Shown here in pieces: positions 23,199 to 32,393 of a stretch of DNA of 64,000 nucleotides. Made by a program: the position numbers and the translations under genes. Source of the stretch: Gemmiger sp. An120. GTDB lineage: Bacteria; Bacillota; Clostridia; Oscillospirales; Ruminococcaceae. Where the stretch lies: assembly GCF_002160955.1 (NCBI RefSeq), contig NZ_NFLN01000004.1:174567-238566 (forward strand). Direction: 5' to 3'. How positions within the stretch are numbered: position 1 is the stretch's first letter; every line of letters starts with the position of its first letter. Below the pieces are notes generated by a model. That model ran no database searches and was not told the DNA's origin. It worked only from the letters and a program-made list of their open reading frames with translations.

Positions 23199-25955
23199 AT
23201 GAGCGAAACACATTTCCCCCTGGACGAGAGCAAGCTGTCGTTCAAGATCCCGAAAGATGAGAAGCCCCGGGAAAAGATCATGAAGCTGGGCCGCAAGATC
23301 ACCGACCGAATCCCCGCCAAGATCAAGGGGGTTACGGTTGACGATCCGGAATACTGGGGCCTGGCGGGTCTTGTGACCGACGAGATGGCGGACGTAGCCC
23401 TGAAGATGGACGTGCGCAAGCCCATGACCCTGCCCCAGCTGGTGAAAGCCACCGGCAAGAGCGCCGAGGAGCTGGAGCCGCTGCTCTACCAGATGAGCTA
23501 CATCGGATTGCTGGAATACAACTGGGAGAATGAGCGGCACGAAAAGCAGTACGTGCTGCCCATGTTCGTCCCGGGCAGCGCCGAGTTCTTCAACATGCAG
23601 AAACAGCAGATTGAAGAACATCCGGAGGTGACCGCCTTCTTTGAGCGGATGACCTTCCTGCCGCTGGAGCACATCCCCGCCATGGTGCCGCCAGGCGGCG
23701 CGGGCATTGGTATGCACGTGATTCCGGTGGAAAAGGCCATCGAGACCGAGAACCGCTCGGTAGACATTGAGCACATCAGCCACTGGCTGAAAAAGTACGA
23801 CGGCAAATACGCCGCCAGCCCCTGCAGCTGCCGGATGAGCCGGGCCAAGCTGGGCGAGGGCTGCGGCGACGACCCGGAGGACTGGTGCATCGGCGTGGGC
23901 GATATGGCCGACTACCTGGTGGAAACGAAAAAAGGCCATTATGTGGACTACGACGAGGTGCTGCGCATCCTGAAGCGGGCCGAGGACAATGGCTTTGTGC
24001 ACCAGATCACCAACATCGACGGCGAGAACAAGATCTTCGCCATCTGCAACTGCAACGTGAACATCTGCAACGCGCTGCGCCTGAGCCAGATGTTCAACAC
24101 CCCGAACCTGGGCCGGTCGGCCTATGTGGCCAGCGTGACCCCCGAAAACTGTGTAGCCTGCGGCCGGTGCGTGGAGTACTGCCCGGCGGGCGCGGTGAAG
24201 CTGGGCCAGAAGCTGTGCACCAAGGACGGCCCGGTGACCTATCCCCGGGTGGAACTGCCGGACAACACCCCCTGGGGCCCGGAAAAGTGGACGGTGGACT
24301 ACCGGGACAAGAACCGGATCAACTGCCACGACACCGGCACCGCCCCCTGCAAGACTGCCTGCCCCGCCCACATTGCGGTGCAGGGCTATCTGAAAATGGC
24401 GGCACAGGGACGGTACGAGGAAGCGCTGGCCCTGATTAAAAAAGAGAATCCCTTCCCGGCGGTCTGCGGCCGGGTGTGCAACCGCCGTTGTGAAGAAGCC
24501 TGCACCCGGGGCACGGTGGACCAGGCAGTGGCCATCGACGCGGTGAAGAAGTTCATCGCCCAGCGGGATCTGGATGCGGCCACCCGGTACATTCCGTCGG
24601 TGGTGACCCCCTCCAACCGAGGCGGCTTCAGTGAAAAGATCGCCATTATCGGCGCGGGCCCGGCGGGTCTGTCCTGCGCCTACTATCTGGCGGAAAAGGG
24701 CTACACGCCCACCGTGTTCGAGAAGAACGACAAGCCCGGCGGTATGCTGGTATACGGCATCCCCTCCTACAAGCTGGAAAAGGACGTGGTAGCCGCCGAG
24801 ATCGACGTGATCCGCGCCATGGGCGTGGAGATCCGCTGCGGCGTGGAAGTGGGCAAGGACATCACGCTGGATCAGCTGCGGGCTGAGGGCTACAAGGCGT
24901 TCTATATTGCCATCGGCTGCCAGGGCGGACGGATGGCCGGCATCCCCGGCGAGGACGCCGCCGATGTGATGACCGCCGTGGACTTCCTGCGGGCGGTAGC
25001 CGACAACGAGGGCACCTCCGTGACCGGCCGGGCCGTGGTGATCGGCGGCGGCAACGTGGCCATTGACGTGGCCCGCACCGCCCGCCGCTGTGGGGCCGAG
25101 CAGGTTTCCATGTACTGCCTGGAAAGCCGGGACGCCATGCCCGCCACCGCCGAGGAGGTGGCCGAAGCCGAGGCCGAACAGGTACAGGTAAACTGCGGCT
25201 GGGGCCCGAAAGAGATTCTGACCGAAAACGGCCGGGTGACCGGTGTGGTGTTCAAGCGCTGCACATCCGTTCTGAATGAAGCGGGGCGGTTTGCGCCGGT
25301 TTACGACGAAGCCGACACCGTCACCGTGCCCTGCGAGCGGGTGTTCCTGAGCATCGGCCAGAGCATCCAGTGGGGCGGCCTGCTGGAGGGCACCCAGGTA
25401 CAGCTGGCAGGCGGTGGACGCGCCGCGGCCGATCCCCTCACCTACCAGACCGCCGAACCGGACGTGTTTGTGGGCGGTGACGTATATACTGGGCCGAAGT
25501 TTGCCATTGACGCCATTGCCGCCGGCAAGGAAGCGGCGGTATCCCTGCACCGGTTTGTACAGCCCAATACCAGCCTGACCATCGGCCGCAACCGGCGGGA
25601 TTTCATCCAGCTGGACAAGGACAATCTGGCGCTGGGCAGCTACGACGCTTCTCCCCGCCAGCAGGAGGCGCCCGCTGCGCCGGGCCTGTCCTTCCGGGAT
25701 ACCCACGGCACCCTGACCGAAGAGCAGGTGCGCACCGAAACCGCCCGCTGCCTGGGCTGCGGCGCTTCGGTAGTGGACCCGAACAAGTGCATCGGCTGCG
25801 GTATCTGCACCACCAAGTGCGAGTTTGATGCGATCCATCTGTCCCGGGAACTGCCGGAATGCAGCACCATGATCCGCAGCGAGGATAAGTTCAAGGCCAT
25901 TCTGCCCTACATGATCAAGCGGGGCATCCGGCTGAAATTCGGCAAAAAGGAGTAA
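23199..25955 (+). CDS. Large Fe-S flavoprotein: winged helix/Cys domain - ferredoxin - GltD-like oxidoreductase - ferredoxin
   Basis: 918 residues. Residues about 1-110 include a winged-helix-like segment (LPQLVKATGKSAEELEPLLYQMSYIGLLEY); 200-320 a cysteine-rich domain with CSCRMSR, CGDDPEDWC and ICNCNVNIC; then a 4Fe-4S motif CVACGRCVEYCPAG. GltD-like part: CPAHIAVQGYLKMAAQGRYEEAL, CGRVCNRRCEEACTRG, FAD site IIGAGPAGLSCAYYL, NAD(P) site VIGGGNVAIDVART. A second ferredoxin motif CIGCGICTTKCEFD ends the protein. It should move electrons between NAD(P)H, flavins and Fe-S partners. ATG at 23199 has AGAGGAG six bases upstream; a TTG at 23115 with its own AGGAG is a possible alternative. The sequence of the N-terminal domains is not tied to a known substrate. 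Confidence 0.82.
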   Translation: MSETHFPLDESKLSFKIPKDEKPREKIMKLGRKITDRIPAKIKGVTVDDPEYWGLAGLVTDEMADVALKMDVRKPMTLPQLVKATGKSAEELEPLLYQMSYIGLLEYNWENERHEKQYVLPMFVPGSAEFFNMQKQQIEEHPEVTAFFERMTFLPLEHIPAMVPPGGAGIGMHVIPVEKAIETENRSVDIEHISHWLKKYDGKYAASPCSCRMSRAKLGEGCGDDPEDWCIGVGDMADYLVETKKGHYVDYDEVLRILKRAEDNGFVHQITNIDGENKIFAICNCNVNICNALRLSQMFNTPNLGRSAYVASVTPENCVACGRCVEYCPAGAVKLGQKLCTKDGPVTYPRVELPDNTPWGPEKWTVDYRDKNRINCHDTGTAPCKTACPAHIAVQGYLKMAAQGRYEEALALIKKENPFPAVCGRVCNRRCEEACTRGTVDQAVAIDAVKKFIAQRDLDAATRYIPSVVTPSNRGGFSEKIAIIGAGPAGLSCAYYLAEKGYTPTVFEKNDKPGGMLVYGIPSYKLEKDVVAAEIDVIRAMGVEIRCGVEVGKDITLDQLRAEGYKAFYIAIGCQGGRMAGIPGEDAADVMTAVDFLRAVADNEGTSVTGRAVVIGGGNVAIDVARTARRCGAEQVSMYCLESRDAMPATAEEVAEAEAEQVQVNCGWGPKEILTENGRVTGVVFKRCTSVLNEAGRFAPVYDEADTVTVPCERVFLSIGQSIQWGGLLEGTQVQLAGGGRAAADPLTYQTAEPDVFVGGDVYTGPKFAIDAIAAGKEAAVSLHRFVQPNTSLTIGRNRRDFIQLDKDNLALGSYDASPRQQEAPAAPGLSFRDTHGTLTEEQVRTETARCLGCGASVVDPNKCIGCGICTTKCEFDAIHLSRELPECSTMIRSEDKFKAILPYMIKRGIRLKFGKKE

Positions 25956-25958
25956 CCC

Positions 25959-26336
25959 ATGCACGAACTGGGCATTGTGTTCCATATTATCCGCACGGTG
26001 GAGGACACCGGCCGGGCCAACCGGATCCGGCGGGTCAGCGCCGTGACCCTGGAACTGGGCGAGGTGTCCGGCGTGGTGGGCGACTACCTGCAGGACTGCT
26101 GGAAATGGGCCGCGGCCCGATCCGAGATGCTGGCCGGGGCGGAACTGCGGGTGGAAACCATCCCCGCCCGCACCCTGTGCGAAGCCTGCGGTGAGGTGTA
26201 CCCCACCCTGCCCCAGGGGCGCATCTGCCCTGTTTGCGGCAGCGACCGCACCCATCTGATCCAGGGCAACGAAATGCTGATCCGGGAGATCGCGGTGCCG
26301 GATGAGCCGCCCGATGCGGAGAGCACATCCGCCTGA
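25959..26336 (+). CDS. hypA: HypA-type nickel metallochaperone
   Basis: 125 residues. It starts MHELGIV with the nickel-binding His2 and Glu3, has the family block RVSAVTLELGEVSGVV, and a zinc site formed by CEAC and CPVC (residues about 74-95). HypA delivers nickel to [NiFe]-hydrogenase with HypB, but no hydrogenase or other hyp gene is in this window. It begins 3 bases after the flavoprotein stop codon, so it is firmly in that operon. It could serve a distant hydrogenase, or a metal-dependent activity of the neighbouring proteins; the position favours a link to its neighbours. Confidence 0.9.
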   Translation: MHELGIVFHIIRTVEDTGRANRIRRVSAVTLELGEVSGVVGDYLQDCWKWAAARSEMLAGAELRVETIPARTLCEACGEVYPTLPQGRICPVCGSDRTHLIQGNEMLIREIAVPDEPPDAESTSA

Positions 26337-26408
26337 CGGGCCGGCAGCTATATTCATCGATTCAGCCCGGCGTACCGAGCGCCGGGCCCATTTGAGGAGG
26401 TTTTTATC

Positions 26409-27446
26409 ATGTTGTTTCAGATCTACGGTGAAAATGCCGGCTTCCAGCTGCTGGGCTGGGTGCTGGTATTTGCAGGGCTGGTGCTGGCCAACGAGCTGGC
26501 CCGGCGCACACCCCAGGGCGGCATCTTCTGTTTTCTGATTCTGCCCGCCGGGCTCACCGTTTACTTTATCTCCATCTATGTAGGCGCGGCCATGGGCGCG
26601 GAATGGGCCCTGACCAACCCCACCTATGTGCACATGAACAGCTGGTTCCACTACGCCAAGCTGTACGCCGCCACCGCCGGGTGTATCGGGTTCATGATGC
26701 TCAAGTACAAATGGGGCGTGGGCAAAACCCACTGGTTCAAGGCCTTCCCCTTTGTGATCGTGGCCATCAACATCCTGATCGCCGTGGGCAGCGACTTTGA
26801 GTCCGGCATCCGGGGCCTGATCTCTCTGGCCCAGAACGGCGACCGCTGGTGGCTGTCCAGCGAAAATGTCTGGCTGTACGGCGGCTGGTGGAACTGGGTC
26901 AACGGCATTGCCGGTATCCTGAACATCCTGTGCATGACCGGCTGGTGGGGCATCTACTCTTCCAAGAAGCGGACCGATATGCTCTGGCCGGACATGACCA
27001 TCCTGTACATCATCGCCTACGACCTGTGGAACTTTGAGTACACCTACAACAACCTGCCCACCCATGCCTGGTACTGCGGCGTGGCCCTGCTGCTGGCCCC
27101 CACCTTTGCCAACGCGCTGTGGAACAAAGGTGGCTGGATCCAGAACCGTGCCAACACCCTGGCCCTGTGGTGCATGTTTGCCCAGGTGTTCCCGCTGTTC
27201 CAGGACGCCAGCGTATTCAGTACCATCCCGGTACTGTACGCGGACGGCGTGATGGATCCCACCGTACGGCCCACCGCTGCCGATCCCACCATGCAGGGCG
27301 TGATCGCCATCCTGGCGCTGGCGGCCAATGTGATCGTGCTGGCTATCATCATCAAGCGCTCTGTGCAGCAGAAGAAGAATCCCTATACCAACGAAATCTT
27401 TGCTGATACCCGTGATTTCCGCGAGGCGATGGAGCGCGCAGAGTGA
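26409..27446 (+). CDS. Polytopic membrane protein, possibly DUF5692
   Basis: 345 residues with eight or nine hydrophobic segments (first at about residues 12-31, last at about 298-320) and a basic-acidic cytoplasmic tail. The loops are unusually rich in Trp, Tyr and His (NSWFHYAKLY, GGWWNWVNG, THAWYCG). I believe it belongs to DUF5692, but that is from memory; no transporter or enzyme motif is visible. GAGGAGG lies about 9 bases before the ATG, and 72 bases separate it from hypA. As third gene of the GntR-controlled unit it may be the membrane part of a redox or transport system served by the flavoprotein. Confidence 0.7.
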   Translation: MLFQIYGENAGFQLLGWVLVFAGLVLANELARRTPQGGIFCFLILPAGLTVYFISIYVGAAMGAEWALTNPTYVHMNSWFHYAKLYAATAGCIGFMMLKYKWGVGKTHWFKAFPFVIVAINILIAVGSDFESGIRGLISLAQNGDRWWLSSENVWLYGGWWNWVNGIAGILNILCMTGWWGIYSSKKRTDMLWPDMTILYIIAYDLWNFEYTYNNLPTHAWYCGVALLLAPTFANALWNKGGWIQNRANTLALWCMFAQVFPLFQDASVFSTIPVLYADGVMDPTVRPTAADPTMQGVIAILALAANVIVLAIIIKRSVQQKKNPYTNEIFADTRDFREAMERAE

Positions 27447-27520
27447 TCTCTCCCCCATCCGGCAGCACAGGCGCTCTGCGTGCAAAGTGAACCGGTTCCG
27501 TAAAAACAGACTGTAACAAC

Positions 27521-27570
27521 AGCCCCCCTGATGTAGGAATCTGCAAGTACTACATCAGGGGGGCTTTACG
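27521..27570 (+). terminator. Terminator of the flavoprotein-hypA-membrane protein unit
   Basis: AGCCCCCCTGATGTAG (27521-27536) pairs perfectly with 27550-27565, followed by a short T-run. Confidence 0.85.
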
Positions 27571-27853
27571 TTAAGCAACGGAAAAGCGCAGTGGGACGTG
27601 TTGAAGCCTTTGTTTGGCGTTAAAACCTGTCCGCCGGGAGGGAGCCAAGCCGCGCAGGCAAGAAGCCGGAACGACAAACGGATGACCGTGCTTTGCTTGT
27701 TTGTGCAGTTGGCGGGGCGCATTTTCGACGCAACAAAAGAAGTTGTTTTTTTATCGACAGCCGTCTTTTTTGAACCTCTCGCCTAACGATTGATTTTTGG
27801 CATATAACAAACGGGAGGCACGGCATTTGCCGTGTCTCCCATTTTTGATGGTT
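27571..27853. other. Intergenic region with a second hairpin
   Basis: No gene seen. At 27813-27840 GGGAGGCACGGCA pairs with TGCCGTGTCTCCC and is followed by ATTTTTG in plus orientation; on the minus strand it would lie just after the fucosyltransferase-like gene and can end polysaccharide cluster 1. Probably a convergent terminator. Confidence 0.6.
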
Positions 27854-28918
27854 TCAGCCGCCGCGGCGTTTTTTCAGCAGTGCCCGCACGGCGTTCACAT
27901 ACCAGTCTGCAAGGCCGCGCTTGTAAAGCTCATGGAACGGCGCATGGCTGGTATACAGGGCGTTGTATTCTTTCATCCACCCTTCTTCCATGCCCGGACA
28001 GTAATGGTATTCCTTTCCCGGCACATCCCGCAAACGGCGATATGCTTTTTCGGCCGGCTGCGAAAAAATATTCACAAGAAACGCTTCAAGCTGGCTGTAT
28101 CGTGCGTCCACATAATCTTCCTGCACAAAAGCCGGCTGATGCAGCACGGAAAGATACTCATCGTCATTTCTGTCCAGCTGCTCAACACGCTGCAGGATTC
28201 GCTCCCAATCGTAGTCATAGTCAGCGGCATTGATGTATGCGTTCGGATTTAGTATCTCCGCAGTTTCCACATGCCCGCAGTAAATGGGCACCGACCAGGC
28301 TGCAAGCGGATGAATCACTTTTTCGCTGATATATCCGGGGTAACTGATGCTTTCGATGGCCAGGCTGAATTTGCTCTTTTGCTGAAGCTCCAGTTTTCCG
28401 CCGCCAATTGCGTGGGTAACCACCTTTCCGTCCGGCATATTGTTCAGAAAGGTGCCTGCCGCTGCCACAGGTTTATAGGCGTTCAAAACATCAAACGCCT
28501 TTTTTCTGTGACCGTAATCGTCTTTTCCATGCCGATAGATCAAATCACAGAAGATTTCTTTTCGGGCCAAAATGTCGGTGGGAACCGTTTTATGCTTTTC
28601 CTGCGCCATGAAAAGATATTGCGGATAGTCCCAAAAACAGGGAAGCCAAAAATACCGATCGCCAAACCGGATCCGATCATGGCACATAAAATAGTCGAAC
28701 TGGTTGAAATTCGGCGCGAACGTGTCCCAGGATATTCCAATGCGCACACAGTCGTAACGGGTATACTCAAACGGGGCCGTTGCAAAGGAGCATAACAGGT
28801 ATTCCGGGTCCTCACTCATCTCGATCTCGTAATGCTTCGAGAGGATCTGCCCAAACACACTGTTTTCGAAGTCGAAACCCGGCCAGAAGCCCAGCAGCTT
28901 TAAGCGTATTTTTTTCAT
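27854..28918 (-). CDS. Glycosyltransferase family 10 (fucosyltransferase-like)
   Basis: 354 residues. The diagnostic GT10 block lies at about residues 180-213: KFSLAIESISYPGYISEK followed by VPIYCG, which in alpha-1,3/1,4-fucosyltransferases binds GDP-fucose. The N terminus has no signal peptide or membrane segment, so it acts at the cytoplasmic face. It is the last gene of cluster 1 and overlaps the flippase gene by 4 bases. No GDP-fucose synthesis genes (gmd, fcl) are in the window, so the donor must come from elsewhere, or another GDP/dTDP sugar is used. Confidence 0.85.
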   Translation of the reverse strand: MKKIRLKLLGFWPGFDFENSVFGQILSKHYEIEMSEDPEYLLCSFATAPFEYTRYDCVRIGISWDTFAPNFNQFDYFMCHDRIRFGDRYFWLPCFWDYPQYLFMAQEKHKTVPTDILARKEIFCDLIYRHGKDDYGHRKKAFDVLNAYKPVAAAGTFLNNMPDGKVVTHAIGGGKLELQQKSKFSLAIESISYPGYISEKVIHPLAAWSVPIYCGHVETAEILNPNAYINAADYDYDWERILQRVEQLDRNDDEYLSVLHQPAFVQEDYVDARYSQLEAFLVNIFSQPAEKAYRRLRDVPGKEYHYCPGMEEGWMKEYNALYTSHAPFHELYKRGLADWYVNAVRALLKKRRGG

Positions 28919-30453
28919 CTGTCACCACCCCCGATTTTGGCTTTCAGTTTCTCCAGCACCGCCTGCTTTTCACCGCGGTCAAAACCCAGCAGAAAGCCGA
29001 CCCCGTACCCCATTCCACCTGTAACAGCGGCCGCCGCCGCGAATTGCAGCCAGCCGCCCGGTTCCAGCAGATTGTTCATCACCCGGAAGAACACCGTGAG
29101 GATCCCCAAAAGGAGGATGTTCCGCCCCAGACTGGGAAAGAAGCAATACCATTTCTCCCCCAGTACCCGTGCCACATAGATCGGCTGGATCAGCCAGGCG
29201 TTTAAAAGCGCCCAAACGCAGGTTCCCAGCACGATTGCAAACACCCCCATCGAGGTGGTGCGCAGAAAAACAAACTTGTTGACCAGGCACGCAATCCCCA
29301 CGCCCAGGCTGATCAGCATCGGGATCCTCACCCTTTTGTAGATTCCCGGGATCACCAGAAGCGCTTCCACTATGGCATTGGCCGCGGACGGCAGAAGCAG
29401 CAAAATGGTGAGCAGATACAGCTCTGTTACCTCCTGCGGGGTTTTGGTGGGCAGCCACAGGCGGAAGAAGGAATCGCCAAATCCAAACAGGCCGGCACAG
29501 GGCACCATAAGCAGCACCGCAATATAACGCATCGCGCTCTTTACGCTGGCCAGCAGTTCACGCTTTTTGCCTTTTGCATACAGGATCGTAAACTGCGGAT
29601 GAAACGCCGAAGCCACTGCGCTATACAGGGAGTCGAACGCCTGTTGAAAGACCCGCACAATGGCCAGCATCCCCATCTCCGCCGGGCCGACAAACAAATT
29701 GGCCAGCACAAGGTCGAGCCCGCTGGTCAGCAGTGAGCTGATGCGGGAAAGAGAACTCCAGACCCCATAGCGGAACATCGTCCACATCGCGCTGCGCCGG
29801 ATAAAGCTGCGGTCGAAGCGGATCTCCGGCAGGATGCGTTTGGTGACCGCCCAATAGCCGCCGTACAGCACCAGGGTATAGATCAGGCCGCCCACCGAGA
29901 TGAAATATACATGGGGAGCAAAGAAATACAGCAACGGCACCAGCACGGCTACCTTGCCGATATTGGCCAGGATGGTGAGCATGGCCGAGATCTCGATCCG
30001 ATTCGCCGCAAAGCAGCTGCTGGCAAAGACCGACAGCACCGTAGTCACGACAAAGTTGAGCACGGCCACCGCGAAGGTGATCCTTACATCCCCCAGCAGA
30101 TGGGGCGAAACGTCAAAAAAAGTCTCGACCCGCGCCGAGATACCCAAGCCCACCGCCAGGATCGCCGCCGAGAGCAGGCCCTCCGCCATCAGCACGGACC
30201 AGAAATAGACGTTCATCTCTTCCTTTTCGCCGCGCTGATAGGCAACTGTAATGAATCGCTGCGCCATTGCATTGAATGCCAGTGTCAGGATACCGGCGTA
30301 GCCGATGAATGTGTTGGCCAGCCCCACATAGCCATACGCCTCGTCCCCCAGCGTACTCACATAATACGGGGTGAGCAGATAGCTGATGCCCAGTGTGAAC
30401 AGGCAGGAAACGACGTTGGCAAGGACGGTCAGATTGATTTTTGCTGATTTCAT
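28915..30453 (-). CDS. Polysaccharide flippase, Wzx/MATE-like
   Basis: 512 residues with 12-14 hydrophobic segments, typical of Wzx-type lipid-linked repeat-unit flippases in the MATE/MOP superfamily. The opening VLANVVSCLFTLGISYLLTPYYVSTLGDEAYGYVGLAN is characteristic. It would move undecaprenyl-linked oligosaccharide across the membrane for polymerisation by the Wzy-like protein of the cluster. The C-terminal hydrophilic tail is short. Stop overlaps the GT10 start. Confidence 0.88.
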   Translation of the reverse strand: MKSAKINLTVLANVVSCLFTLGISYLLTPYYVSTLGDEAYGYVGLANTFIGYAGILTLAFNAMAQRFITVAYQRGEKEEMNVYFWSVLMAEGLLSAAILAVGLGISARVETFFDVSPHLLGDVRITFAVAVLNFVVTTVLSVFASSCFAANRIEISAMLTILANIGKVAVLVPLLYFFAPHVYFISVGGLIYTLVLYGGYWAVTKRILPEIRFDRSFIRRSAMWTMFRYGVWSSLSRISSLLTSGLDLVLANLFVGPAEMGMLAIVRVFQQAFDSLYSAVASAFHPQFTILYAKGKKRELLASVKSAMRYIAVLLMVPCAGLFGFGDSFFRLWLPTKTPQEVTELYLLTILLLLPSAANAIVEALLVIPGIYKRVRIPMLISLGVGIACLVNKFVFLRTTSMGVFAIVLGTCVWALLNAWLIQPIYVARVLGEKWYCFFPSLGRNILLLGILTVFFRVMNNLLEPGGWLQFAAAAAVTGGMGYGVGFLLGFDRGEKQAVLEKLKAKIGGGDR

Positions 30454-30473
30454 TCCATTAGGTCCTTTTCGGG

Positions 30474-31286
30474 TTAAAAATAAGAGCGCCAGTTTTTCAC
30501 ATATCGTGACAGGTCATGCTTTCTGCCCCACCACGACTCCGCAAACGGGACCTTGATCTCGGGATTGGGCAATATATGCTCCTCTATGAATCCTCTTTTC
30601 GAAAAGTCCATTTCCACATTTTCCCGTGCCAAAAGATCCGGCATATCCTGGCGCCACTTCCCTCGATGGATTGCGCCACCCACCGGATAATCGAAGATAA
30701 GCGGTGCGCCGTTGGCAAGGATGTAGAACTTTTTTCGAGTCTTGTAATAGCGCGCTCGAATAGTGCCGAATTCTTCAAACTGCCATGCGTTCTCGTGGTC
30801 GCGCAGCAAGCTGATCAACTCTTTTCGATTCCATAGACCGGCCTGGCAATTCACTACGTACGCTGTCACACGTTTGCGCAGTTCAAAGTTTTCAAACCGC
30901 TCATCTTTTATATTTTCAAAGTAGTCCGGGAAAAGGCTGAAGTTTGCAATTTCCGGATTCTGTTGCATCCAGTACACGCAGTTCTCCAGTCTTTCAGTGT
31001 CCACCGGAGCCTGCAGAAAGAAATCATCCAGAAGCATCAGCACTTGATCAGTCTGTATCTTCTTCAATGTTTTGCGCAACCGCTTGCCCCATGTCATGTT
31101 TTTCCCGAAACCAAAGGCTTCTATTTCCAAACCCGGCCACTTGAAGTCCAACGTTTCCGTATTCAGTACGATCTTGTATGGGCAATCCGGCCAATAGCGC
31201 TTGAGCAGCGCAAAAAAAGCAGGCCAAAGATCCCGGTAGGCGTCGCAGGAGGACACCACGATCGTGCAGTCCTTTGTATTTCTCAT
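30474..31286 (-). CDS. Putative glycosyltransferase (GT-A-like, family not assigned)
   Basis: 270 residues, no membrane segment. It begins CTIVVSSCDAYRDLWPAFFALLKRYWP, a GT-A-like first strand and helix, and has a DxD-like acidic motif in VLMLLDDFFL at about residues 99-108. The middle (ELRKRVTAYVVNCQAGLWNRKEL) looks like the acceptor region of a transferase. I do not recognise the exact family. It sits between a GT2 gene and the flippase gene, 4 bases after the GT2 gene stop... start side, in the same transcript, so a sugar transferase for the repeat unit is the best guess. Confidence 0.6.
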   Translation of the reverse strand: MRNTKDCTIVVSSCDAYRDLWPAFFALLKRYWPDCPYKIVLNTETLDFKWPGLEIEAFGFGKNMTWGKRLRKTLKKIQTDQVLMLLDDFFLQAPVDTERLENCVYWMQQNPEIANFSLFPDYFENIKDERFENFELRKRVTAYVVNCQAGLWNRKELISLLRDHENAWQFEEFGTIRARYYKTRKKFYILANGAPLIFDYPVGGAIHRGKWRQDMPDLLARENVEMDFSKRGFIEEHILPNPEIKVPFAESWWGRKHDLSRYVKNWRSYF

Positions 31287-31290
31287 GCTT

Positions 31291-32262
31291 TCAATCCTTT
31301 CTGTCGGTCTTTAAGTATCTCCATGCTATCAGCCCAAAAGCCCTGTATTTTACAGCAGTCATCAGTTTATCTTGCAGCGAGAGTTCCCGGCTGGCCCAGA
31401 ACTCGCGTCGGTTCCGCCTAACCCATGGCTTAAGTCGCATTCGCATTTGTTTTGGTGCGCCGCCTTTGACCGCCAGGATCATTTGGATCATTGCCTGTTT
31501 GCAGATATTCGCTTTTACTTCATTTGCAAACTGCGGATAGTATTTTTGATAAAACTCATACCGCATCTCGCCGGCTTTCAGCTGATCGAAGTTCCTTTCA
31601 CTGAACGCTTTTTGGGTGGTGCTGCCCGCGCGCAGCCGATAGAAATAAACCGCGCGCTGATCGATCGCGATGGTCTCGCACTGGTGGAGCAGCGCATGCA
31701 TCACCGCCTTGTCTTCATACACCATTCCCTCTGGGAACCGCAGAGTATCGAACAGTGACCGGTGATACAGTTTGTTCCAGGGGCTGCTGGAAATGCGTAT
31801 GTCATTCATCAGCAAACGCATGACCGTTTCCTTGTCGATCACCTGCCGCTGCTGAAACCCGTCCACAAAAAGCCATCCCTGTTTGCCTGCATCATCCTGC
31901 GTCCTGACTGCAGACATAACCGTCTGGGCAGAAAACTCCATCGCACTTTCCACAAGATATTTGTACATATCCCTGTCAACGAAGTCATCCCCATCCACAA
32001 AGCCGATGTAGTCGCCGCTCGCCCGGTCAAGGCCCATGTTCCGTGCGGAGGACTGACCGCCGTTCGCCTTGTGCAGCGCCTTGAAGCGCTTATCCCGCGC
32101 CGCCCATTCATCGCACAGCCTGCCGCTCGCGTCGGTGGAACCGTCATCCACAAGGAAAACTTCCAGATTTTCGTAGGTCTGTGCTGCCAGCGATTCGATG
32201 CACTGTGGCAGATATTCCTGAATGTTATAAATCGCCACGATCACACTTACTTTGGGCAGCAT
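31291..32262 (-). CDS. Glycosyltransferase family 2
   Basis: 323 residues. Standard GT2 opening VSVIVAIYNIQEYLPQCIESL, nucleotide-binding VDDGSTDASG, the NGGQSSARNMGL block and DGDDF metal motif at about residue 95. It adds one sugar of the repeat unit at the cytoplasmic face. The C-terminal 100 residues are basic and may associate with the membrane. It precedes the unassigned transferase by 4 bases. Donor and acceptor cannot be deduced. Confidence 0.9.
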   Translation of the reverse strand: MLPKVSVIVAIYNIQEYLPQCIESLAAQTYENLEVFLVDDGSTDASGRLCDEWAARDKRFKALHKANGGQSSARNMGLDRASGDYIGFVDGDDFVDRDMYKYLVESAMEFSAQTVMSAVRTQDDAGKQGWLFVDGFQQRQVIDKETVMRLLMNDIRISSSPWNKLYHRSLFDTLRFPEGMVYEDKAVMHALLHQCETIAIDQRAVYFYRLRAGSTTQKAFSERNFDQLKAGEMRYEFYQKYYPQFANEVKANICKQAMIQMILAVKGGAPKQMRMRLKPWVRRNRREFWASRELSLQDKLMTAVKYRAFGLIAWRYLKTDRKD

Positions 32263-32393
32263 AAGCGTTTCTTCCTTTCTGATTTTGCAGCACCACTCTG
32301 CCGTGTGGCTCTGCCGGGATGTTGAATTTCAGATTGATCCCGGCGATTCACGCGCTTCTGCGGGTCATTGCACCCCTTCAGCACTCAACGCGC

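Noticed and set aside
23145..27485. Very long open frame on the minus strand opposite the flavoprotein-hypA-membrane protein genes
   Set aside because: It lacks motifs and a ribosome binding site and is His/Gly/Val/Gln-rich in the way expected from the complement of GC-rich genes; the plus-strand genes have clear motifs.
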